The notes beneath the pieces were generated by a model that did no database searches, was not told where the DNA came from, and worked only from the letters and a program-made list of their open reading frames with translations. Positions 1 through 4,667 of a DNA stretch of 6,238 bases are shown piece after piece. Position 1 is the stretch's first letter, and each line of letters begins with the position of its first letter. Location: the NCBI GenBank assembly GCA_030741455.1, contig JASLVI010000087.1, forward strand, positions 1 through 6,238, in the 5' to 3' direction. A program made the translations under genes and the position numbers. This DNA is from Candidatus Poseidoniaceae archaeon. Its GTDB lineage: Archaea; Thermoplasmatota; Poseidoniia; Poseidoniales; Poseidoniaceae.

Positions 1-75
1 ATCGGTAAACGTTCGACCTAGCATCGCTTGCTCCAGACCACGACGAACGGTTTCAACCTCAGGCAACTCTGGCAA
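1..75 (-). CDS. mutM: Formamidopyrimidine-DNA glycosylase (Fpg/MutM), N-terminal 25 residues, partial
   Basis: Reading the minus strand from a TTG codon at 73-75 gives Met-PELPEVETVRRGLEQAML and on to GRTFTD at the window edge. This is the hallmark N terminus of Fpg/MutM, which removes oxidised purines such as 8-oxoguanine and nicks the DNA. In this family the Pro after the initiator Met is the Schiff-base nucleophile and the next Glu is catalytic, so the start must be the TTG directly before the CCA codon. GGTGA at 80-84, 4 bases before TTG, supports this. The nucleophile, the Glu and the PEVE stretch are all present. PELPEVE fits Fpg better than Nei (usually PEGPEI). The gene starts 4 bases after the fibrillarin stop, so it is probably the last known gene of a nop5-flpA-mutM operon. 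The H2TH and zinc-finger parts lie outside the window and cannot be checked. Fpg is mostly bacterial and uncommon in archaea, so lateral transfer is possible. Confidence 0.88.
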   Translation of the reverse strand, partial: MPELPEVETVRRGLEQAMLGRTFTD

Positions 76-78
76 AAA

Positions 79-84
79 CTCACC
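79..84 (-). promoter_or_regulatory. Ribosome binding site of mutM (decides the TTG start)
   Basis: The minus strand reads GGTGAG here, complementary to the CACC core near the 3' end of archaeal 16S rRNA. GGTGA is followed by 4 bases (GTTT) and then the TTG start. The flpA gene upstream has the same GGTGA with the same 4-base spacing. The site overlaps the last codons and stop of flpA, as expected for tightly coupled translation. Confidence 0.7.
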
Positions 85-784
85 TTCTACGAACGACAAA
101 GAGCGCATGTTGATCTTCAAATCCAGTCAAATTGATGTGTTCAATCAATTCAACCTCATTGGATAATTGTGCAAGAGCGGAAGCGAAGATGTCGTGATCA
201 GTCCCTTCTTGGTGACGCTCACTTGCCGCTTTCAACGAAAGTAAACCGATTCCATCCTTGCTGAGGAAACGACGAACCGCTGAAAGAAAAATATCAACTT
301 GACCCGCTTGAGCCACATCTTGGAACAGCCAATCAACTCTTGATGGGAGAAGTACGCCCCATGCCTCGAATTTTCTTGCATCCCCAAGAACTGGAACCAA
401 ACCTGGTCGTTTTTCAGCAAGATGTGTCAAATCTCGGAGACATCTTGGTGCGAGGTCAACCGCTACCAACCGACCTCGATATTGATTCGAGGATCCGCAG
501 AGGTGGTCATGCAAGTGGGAAATCGTCGTCCCATGGCCTGCTCCAAGGTACAAGACGGTCGATCCAGGAGATGGTAACAACATCGAAGGGTCGTTTCGAG
601 TTCGTAGAAGGCCTGCGCCAAGTTTCGATCGATTCGGATCCCATCGCCGATGCTCAACACCACGAAACTTTCTCAATGATTCACCGCGTACTGCTACGCC
701 TGGATTTGCGTTTGTCGTCCACAGATTTCGCCCTTCCATCAAGACCGAATCAGAGAGCGGACGAATGCGACGATTCTTACCCAT
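80..784 (-). CDS. flpA: Fibrillarin-like rRNA/tRNA 2'-O-methyltransferase
   Basis: This is the catalytic subunit of the archaeal box C/D RNP, transferring methyl from S-adenosylmethionine to 2'-OH groups chosen by C/D guide RNAs. The 234 residues match fibrillarin over nearly the whole length. A short N-terminal domain contains RRWDPNRSKLGAGLL (46-60). The Rossmann SAM loop is VLYLGAGHGTTISHL (77-91), followed by VAVDLAPR (107-114), VLGDARK (132-138), the DVAQ motif (156-159), LKAAS (184-188, with the conserved Lys) and DQHALF (224-229). ATG at 782-784 follows the nop5 stop by 9 bases and is preceded by GGTGA at spacing 4, so the start is well supported. Compared with typical archaeal fibrillarins the loop reads GAGHGTT rather than GAASGTT or GAANGTT, the ribose-binding acid is Asp110 where Glu is usual, and a few extra residues (about 95-103) precede that strand. 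The gene lies downstream of nop5, the classic archaeal arrangement. Confidence 0.96.
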   Translation of the reverse strand: MGKNRRIRPLSDSVLMEGRNLWTTNANPGVAVRGESLRKFRGVEHRRWDPNRSKLGAGLLRTRNDPSMLLPSPGSTVLYLGAGHGTTISHLHDHLCGSSNQYRGRLVAVDLAPRCLRDLTHLAEKRPGLVPVLGDARKFEAWGVLLPSRVDWLFQDVAQAGQVDIFLSAVRRFLSKDGIGLLSLKAASERHQEGTDHDIFASALAQLSNEVELIEHINLTGFEDQHALFVVRRR

Positions 785-793
785 TTGTTCACC
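785..793 (-). promoter_or_regulatory. Ribosome binding site of flpA
   Basis: The whole nop5-flpA gap on the minus strand is GGTGAACAA, placed between the TGA stop of nop5 and the ATG of flpA. With the GA of the stop codon it forms GAGGTGA, a near-complete match to the archaeal anti-Shine-Dalgarno. The compact arrangement implies co-transcription and probably reinitiation or coupling. Confidence 0.75.
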
Positions 794-1801
794 TCATCGG
801 CGTGGAGGTTTGGAGAATTCTTTTCGAATTGCCTCGACCTTTGCTTCGACTTGATCAACGTCTTCCTGCGTCATTGGTGTGCCATCGAATGCATCGATAC
901 GAGCAGCAATACTGATTTTTGATGCAAGCATTCGAGCAATCTTTCCTCGAACCCATCGAGGTGATCTTGAGATCCATGGATGCATGAAAATGTGGCCATG
1001 CTTTGGAGGAGCAGTGCCACTACGAAGATGGCTGAAGAATGCTTTCTCTGCTCCAAGAACTTGAACTGTTCCTGAAGGCAATCGAGCAAGGCGTGAACGG
1101 CCATGTGCTTCAACACACAATCTTGCTGCAAGCAATGGACCGACCAGCGTGGATACGGAAGGAAGGTGTGCTTGGGCAGAGAGGCGAATCGCATGTTCCA
1201 ATCGATCCAACTGACCTCGCTGGTTTGCAACCATTGTCGCCCAAGCATGGAGCGACTTCCATTCGGAATCGGATGGTTGTTCATACGCATCATCAACCTC
1301 TAACTGAGCAGCAAATTCACTCAATGAAGTAACATCACTGAGACGTCCGGCAACTTGTGTTCGATCGCCATCGAAGCGAGCAGAAGGCAAGAAGAGACCA
1401 ATCCATTCAATGAGTCTCGCTTCCATTGTAAGGTGAAGTGTTCGAAGTTCTTCACTTGCTCGCAAAAGGTGTTCCATTCTTCGGTCAGGATCTGCTGCTG
1501 AAATTGCAACGCCTTCCTTGGCGAGAAGCAGAGCCGCTTGATCAGCAACTTCGATTTGATTTGCTGTCGGTTGAGGGACATCAAATTCAGGTAATGCTTC
1601 AGAACCATGTGCAGTGGGTTTCGCATCAGGAAATCGCTCAGCGAGAATTTGTGCTTCTGGAGGCAAACGGCCATGAGCGATCATCTGTAAACGCTCCTTA
1701 GCAGCATGAACTGAGAATCGAGCATCGTTGATTTCAATGTCGACGACATCGCCATCCGCATTGATTACGGCTGCCGATTGCCATGAATACCAGAGCCACA
1801 T
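794..1801 (-). CDS. nop5: Nop5 (Nop56/Nop58 family), box C/D RNP scaffold protein
   Basis: Nop5 bridges fibrillarin and L7Ae on box C/D guide RNA and dimerises through a coiled coil. The 335-residue product has the expected order: a divergent N-terminal fibrillarin-binding region (about 1-100), a helical and coiled-coil part (about 105-210), then an unmistakable Nop domain. The signature pieces are LVGPLLAARL (219-228), LPSGTVQVLGAEKAFFSHL (241-259), PPKHGHIFMHP (265-275) and SPRWVRGKIARMLASKIS (280-297) followed by IAARID. The ATG at 1799-1801 is the only good start: an in-frame TAA lies 18 bases upstream, and only a weak GGAAG precedes the ATG. The C-terminal tail after the Nop domain is short and ends KPPRR, without the long Lys/Glu-rich tail seen in many homologues. 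The N-terminal 60 residues are poorly conserved and begin with an aromatic-rich WLWYSW. It is the first gene of the operon, with flpA 9 bases downstream. Confidence 0.96.
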   Translation of the reverse strand: MWLWYSWQSAAVINADGDVVDIEINDARFSVHAAKERLQMIAHGRLPPEAQILAERFPDAKPTAHGSEALPEFDVPQPTANQIEVADQAALLLAKEGVAISAADPDRRMEHLLRASEELRTLHLTMEARLIEWIGLFLPSARFDGDRTQVAGRLSDVTSLSEFAAQLEVDDAYEQPSDSEWKSLHAWATMVANQRGQLDRLEHAIRLSAQAHLPSVSTLVGPLLAARLCVEAHGRSRLARLPSGTVQVLGAEKAFFSHLRSGTAPPKHGHIFMHPWISRSPRWVRGKIARMLASKISIAARIDAFDGTPMTQEDVDQVEAKVEAIRKEFSKPPRR

Positions 1802-1852
1802 AGTGCTTCCACTTGTTGCTTAGAATTGAATGTTCTGACACCAACGACGGCC

Positions 1853-1862
1853 AAAAATTTAT
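1853..1862 (-). promoter_or_regulatory. Candidate TATA box for the nop5-flpA-mutM operon
   Basis: In the divergent gap between nop5 and tfs the minus strand carries an AT-rich run reading ATAAATTTTT, about 50-60 bases before the nop5 ATG. An archaeal TATA box lies about 25 bases before the transcription start, which would give a leader of roughly 25-30 bases. A second T-rich run at 1868-1880 is an alternative. This rests on composition and position only. Confidence 0.35.
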
Positions 1863-1869
1863 TCTCTCC

Positions 1870-1880
1870 AAAAAATAAAA
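1870..1880 (+). promoter_or_regulatory. Candidate TATA box for tfs
   Basis: The plus strand reads AAAAAATAAAA after a CC pair that could act as a BRE-like element. It is about 55-65 bases before the tfs ATG, predicting a start near 1902 and a leader of about 30 bases. No strong Shine-Dalgarno precedes the tfs ATG. The 133-base gap 1802-1934 must hold both divergent promoters, and their AT tracts adjoin at 1851-1880. Confidence 0.35.
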
Positions 1881-1934
1881 CGAAACGGCAGGTAAGACCA
1901 TCATGATTAAAAGCAACATGTAGATGGCTCTGAC

Positions 1935-2285
1935 ATGTTTTGCCCTGAATGCGGTACGTTGTCGTTCCCTAGCCCATCTGGTGATATCAAATGCACCAAC
2001 TACAAATGTGGCTATACTGGACCTGCGAATGTCAAAATGAAGATGGGTGGAAAGGAAATTGACCTCTCCAAAACCAAAACTACGACCAAGGCAGAAAAAA
2101 GAGAATATGAAATCATCAAAGATTCGGATCAACGAAAGGGTGTTCTATCCACTGAATCATACATGTGCCCAAAATGTGATTGTACTGAAGTGTACTTTTA
2201 CTTAGAACAAACACGTTCCTCCGATGAACCTGAAACCCGAATGTTGACCTGCAAAGATTGCGGTCATGGCTGGAGAGAATACTGA
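1935..2285 (+). CDS. tfs: Transcription factor S (TFIIS-like transcript cleavage factor)
   Basis: TFS binds archaeal RNA polymerase and triggers cleavage of backtracked RNA, rescuing stalled complexes; it resembles TFIIS and Rpb9/RpoM. The 116-residue length is normal. An N-terminal zinc ribbon uses C3, C6, C20 and C25, and a Lys/Thr-rich linker (about 45-60) follows. The C-terminal ribbon uses C78, C81, C106 and C109, contains the catalytic Asp-Glu pair (97-98) inside QTRSSDEPETR, and ends in CGHGWREY. The intact DE tip indicates an active cleavage factor. Oddities are that the second knuckle of the N ribbon is CX4C rather than CX2C, and that an extra Cys (83) follows the first C-ribbon knuckle where Gly-Asn is common. 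The ATG gives the standard MFCPECG beginning. The TGA stop directly abuts the pcn stop on the other strand. Confidence 0.96.
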   Translation: MFCPECGTLSFPSPSGDIKCTNYKCGYTGPANVKMKMGGKEIDLSKTKTTTKAEKREYEIIKDSDQRKGVLSTESYMCPKCDCTEVYFYLEQTRSSDEPETRMLTCKDCGHGWREY

Positions 2286-3026
2286 TCAGTAGTCGCTCTC
2301 GACACGTGGTGCAAGGAAGTAATCAACCTCAGCAGCTCCGTCTTCGAACGAGAAGTTCATGGCAAGAGGGAAGTTCTCTCCGAATTGAATCGTGACATTG
2401 TCTGTCGGGCCAAATCGGCGTGAGAGTGGTTCAAGATAGGTGAGGCTGTACTGGCTTCGAGCAGCACCATCGCAAACCAATTCATCCATCTCATCCTTGT
2501 CGAAAGAGATGTTGACAGAATCCGTATTGTTCTGAACATGGACTCGGAATGAGGAGTCATCAATACTGAAAGTAACCAAATCACCAACCTGCTTTGCAGC
2601 CTTCAATGCTTGTCCTAATTCTGCACCATTGATGACAACCTTGCAAGGAAGTTCCAATTTAGGAAGTGATGGAGGAGATGCCATTGTAGCATTGTCAAGT
2701 GGGCGCAGGTTACGAACAATTTTTCCGAGACTCATCGTAAAATCGCCACCTTCTTGATGAGAGATTTCAATCAAATCACCAGAGCCACCAAGGGTCGTGA
2801 CTTCACGAATTTTCTTCATTTCAAGTCCAATTTTCTTCGCATCCAATTCCCAACCATCGAAAGCTGCAGCATCAACGGTGAGTTTGATCATTGCAACGTG
2901 CGATGAATCGACAACACGGACGGTTAACCCGTCTTCTTCGAAGTCGAATCTTGCATCTTCTACAACGATCATCAATGTGTCCAAAATCTTGCTTATCAAT
3001 TCTTGGCGAGCTGTGACGTTCAACAT
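2286..3026 (-). CDS. pcn: DNA polymerase sliding clamp PCNA
   Basis: PCNA is the ring-shaped clamp that tethers DNA polymerase and recruits Fen1, ligase and other partners by their PIP motifs. The 246-residue product has two-domain clamp architecture. GLTVRVVDSSHVAMI (33-47) matches the conserved first-domain strand pair. LRPLDNATMASPPSLPKLEL (107-126) is the interdomain connector. YLEPLSRRFGPTDNVTIQFG (197-216) and DYFLAPRVESDY at the C terminus (235-246) match the second domain. I chose ATG 3024-3026 because AGGGGTG lies 6 bases upstream and MLNVTARQ resembles usual PCNA starts. A GTG at 3033-3035 would add only MPH, but it lies inside that Shine-Dalgarno. A single complete clamp gene implies a homotrimer unless other copies exist outside. 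It is divergent from the glycosyltransferase and convergent with tfs, with no spacer. Confidence 0.96.
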   Translation of the reverse strand: MLNVTARQELISKILDTLMIVVEDARFDFEEDGLTVRVVDSSHVAMIKLTVDAAAFDGWELDAKKIGLEMKKIREVTTLGGSGDLIEISHQEGGDFTMSLGKIVRNLRPLDNATMASPPSLPKLELPCKVVINGAELGQALKAAKQVGDLVTFSIDDSSFRVHVQNNTDSVNISFDKDEMDELVCDGAARSQYSLTYLEPLSRRFGPTDNVTIQFGENFPLAMNFSFEDGAAEVDYFLAPRVESDY

Positions 3027-3032
3027 ATGAGG

Positions 3033-3039
3033 CACCCCT
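3033..3039 (-). promoter_or_regulatory. Ribosome binding site of pcn
   Basis: The minus strand reads AGGGGTG, followed by six bases (CCTCAT) and ATG. It decides for the ATG at 3024-3026 over the in-frame GTG at 3033-3035, which is part of this site. Confidence 0.55.
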
Positions 3040-3170
3040 ACAATGCTCCTCTCCTTTCGACGGCTTATGAACTTACTATTCCGGAAACAACGTTATCGCG
3101 CGTTGGAGAACCTCTGCCAGCATCTTCAGAATGAAATGTTCAACATCGTTTGCTTGATGGTTTATGCATC

Positions 3171-3181
3171 TTTTTCATATG
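3171..3181 (+). promoter_or_regulatory. Candidate TATA box for the glycosyltransferase, leaderless start
   Basis: TTTTTCATATG is the best TATA-like run in the pcn-glycosyltransferase gap. Its centre is about 27 bases before the ATG at 3203, so transcription would begin at or next to that ATG, giving a leaderless mRNA. That agrees with the lack of a Shine-Dalgarno there. The rest of the gap (3040-3170) also has to hold the pcn promoter on the minus strand; I see only a weak TTCATAAG near 3064-3071. Confidence 0.35.
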
Positions 3182-3202
3182 TATGGTACGCGACGCCATC
3201 AC

Positions 3203-4324
3203 ATGGTGGAACCCGTACTCAAAGAGGATGGAACTCCTTTCAAAGTCGCCATTTTGATTCCAACCATCAACAATGCAGATGAACTTGCGATTGTATTGGA
3301 CCGACTTACGCAACAGACATATCCTGATCTTGAAATCGTCATATCGGATTCAAAGTCCAGAGATCATACCAAGGACGTTTGTGAAAAGTACGGAGCGACA
3401 TGGATTGAGGACCCTTCGACCAATCGAGCAGATGCTTGCAATTATGCTCTCAAGCAAATGGACCACGATCTTGTTCTGTTTACAGATGATGATACAATAC
3501 CTCCACTCGATTGGGCAGAGAAACTCATTCGCTGGTTCAAAGACCCAGAAGTAGGTGCTGTAGGTGGACCGAATTTTGCACCTGACGAAGACCCGTTTGG
3601 AGCCAAGTGTGCTGATGTCGCCTTCTGTACCAAATTCATGACAGCAGGTACGCGCTACGGTGCTCAACCTCGTGGCGAATTGGTTCCAATTACCCACAAC
3701 CCTGGTGTGAACTGTGCACACCGAATGGAAAACCTACGTCAAGTCAATTTCTTCGAACCTGGCTGTATTGGTGCCGAGGATGTTGTGCTCGATGCGAAGA
3801 TTCAGCGCGAAGGGCACAAACTGTTCATCGACCCATCAAATGTCATGCCTCATCGACGACGACGGCCATTCAAGCCGTACATGAAACAGATGCGGAATTA
3901 CGGATATACTCGCATGGTTGCGAACAAGCGATGGCCTGAAATCGCTACATGGTCGCATACAGCGATTGGCTTCTTCCCATGGCTTACTGCTCTCTCCATT
4001 CTTGCCTTAGTCGCAGGAATTGTCACAGGAGGCGCAACAGATTATCCATGGTTTTCCATCGAAGGCGATTGGACGTGGTCCCGAGTTGCTGTACACGGGA
4101 CGTTGGGCTTGATGGGAGTGTACATTGGACTCTCATGGCTTGGTGCAGCCATAGGTACGAGCCCGCACCGATCCATAGGAACCGTCACACTTGCACCACT
4201 GTTCGTTTTCCTCGCACATTGGGCATACGGACAAGGCGTCAATAAAGCGTGGCGCGAGATTCGTAAAACCGGTGGAGCTGCTGGTGTTGGCCGACAAATC
4301 GATGATCGAGAACGGACACTTTGA
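3203..4324 (+). CDS. Family 2 glycosyltransferase with C-terminal membrane helices
   Basis: This GT-A fold enzyme probably moves a sugar from a nucleotide donor onto a lipid-linked or envelope acceptor at the cytoplasmic face of the membrane. Counting from this start (373 residues), FKVAILIPTINN (13-24) is the first nucleotide-binding strand. The DxD-type metal site is TDDDT (94-98), an acceptor-side GAED (190-193) supplies the likely catalytic Asp, and a basic HRRRR (217-221) precedes an amphipathic stretch. Three hydrophobic helices follow at about 251-275, 294-318 and 325-344, then a basic tail. The layout resembles ExoA-like membrane glycosyltransferases; donor and acceptor are unknown. 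An ATG at 3164 would add 13 residues rich in His and Arg and lacks a clear Shine-Dalgarno. I prefer 3203 because of the TATA spacing and the normal domain onset. The small membrane protein 49 bases downstream may be co-transcribed. Confidence 0.9.
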   Translation: MVEPVLKEDGTPFKVAILIPTINNADELAIVLDRLTQQTYPDLEIVISDSKSRDHTKDVCEKYGATWIEDPSTNRADACNYALKQMDHDLVLFTDDDTIPPLDWAEKLIRWFKDPEVGAVGGPNFAPDEDPFGAKCADVAFCTKFMTAGTRYGAQPRGELVPITHNPGVNCAHRMENLRQVNFFEPGCIGAEDVVLDAKIQREGHKLFIDPSNVMPHRRRRPFKPYMKQMRNYGYTRMVANKRWPEIATWSHTAIGFFPWLTALSILALVAGIVTGGATDYPWFSIEGDWTWSRVAVHGTLGLMGVYIGLSWLGAAIGTSPHRSIGTVTLAPLFVFLAHWAYGQGVNKAWREIRKTGGAAGVGRQIDDRERTL

Positions 4325-4373
4325 GTCGCATAATCGACGCAATGCCTTTCAATGAAGGAAGTCAACAAGCCTC

Positions 4374-4667
4374 ATGGCTGAACATCCTCTTCGGGAAATT
4401 ACCGATGAAGAGGAGATTTGGTTAACCATCCGTTCAATCCTGACAGTGACGCGTGTTGCGGTTCTGGTTGGCACGATTATCGTCTCTGAATTTTTTGAAC
4501 AATATTACTTCCTCGATTTGACCATTGCAATTTGGTCTCTCATCGTAGGAATCCCACTGTTTTTCTTCATTTCAGTCCTCATCCTCTGGGGCAATAAGGC
4601 ATTCATACCTGTAAGCCCGGGAGAGCAAATGACGACCATTCTTCGCCCAATTCTTGAGCGAACGTAA
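4374..4667 (+). CDS. Small two-helix membrane protein of unknown function
   Basis: I do not recognise a family. The 97-residue product starts with an acidic cytosolic-looking segment (LREITDEEEIW, 6-16). Two hydrophobic helices follow at about 22-40 and 48-72, joined by a short loop with acidic and aromatic residues (EFFEQYYFLD). A polar C-terminal tail (about 78-97) contains a PVSPGEQ stretch and ends in RPILERT. A GAAGGAAG at 4354-4361 lies about 12 bases before the ATG, so the Shine-Dalgarno is weak or distant. It follows the glycosyltransferase by 49 bases on the same strand, so co-transcription is plausible. Its TAA directly abuts the stop of the ABC exporter. That it is a real gene rests on the clean hydrophobic pattern, gene order and exact fill of the gap between two certain genes. 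A role as a glycosyltransferase or transporter partner is only a guess. Confidence 0.75.
   Translation: MAEHPLREITDEEEIWLTIRSILTVTRVAVLVGTIIVSEFFEQYYFLDLTIAIWSLIVGIPLFFFISVLILWGNKAFIPVSPGEQMTTILRPILERT

Noticed and set aside
340..915. 191-codon plus-strand open frame opposite fibrillarin and the end of nop5
   Set aside because: It lies antisense to two certain genes across their junction, has no recognisable domain, and its sequence looks like a reverse-frame translation rich in Arg, Ser and Leu.
871..1296. 141-codon minus-strand open frame inside nop5
   Set aside because: It is a shifted frame of the certain nop5 gene with no family signature; the nop5 frame carries the full Nop domain here.
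1734..2132. 132-codon minus-strand open frame covering the nop5-tfs gap and antisense to tfs
   Set aside because: It would span the divergent promoter region and overlap the start of nop5. Its Phe-rich product mirrors the Lys-rich tfs codons.
2283..2288. TGATCA palindrome as a protein-binding or methylation site
   Set aside because: It is fully explained by two abutting TGA stop codons on opposite strands.
3043..3282. 79-codon plus-strand open frame starting in the pcn-glycosyltransferase gap
   Set aside because: It overlaps the start of the glycosyltransferase in another frame, loses any protein-like character there, and has no ribosome site.
3350..3721. 123-codon minus-strand open frame opposite the glycosyltransferase
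   Set aside because: It is antisense to the catalytic core, whose motifs are clear on the plus strand; no independent evidence supports it.
4042..4368. 108-codon minus-strand open frame opposite the glycosyltransferase C terminus
   Set aside because: It is antisense to the membrane helices, Ser/Pro/Arg-rich and without a recognised domain.
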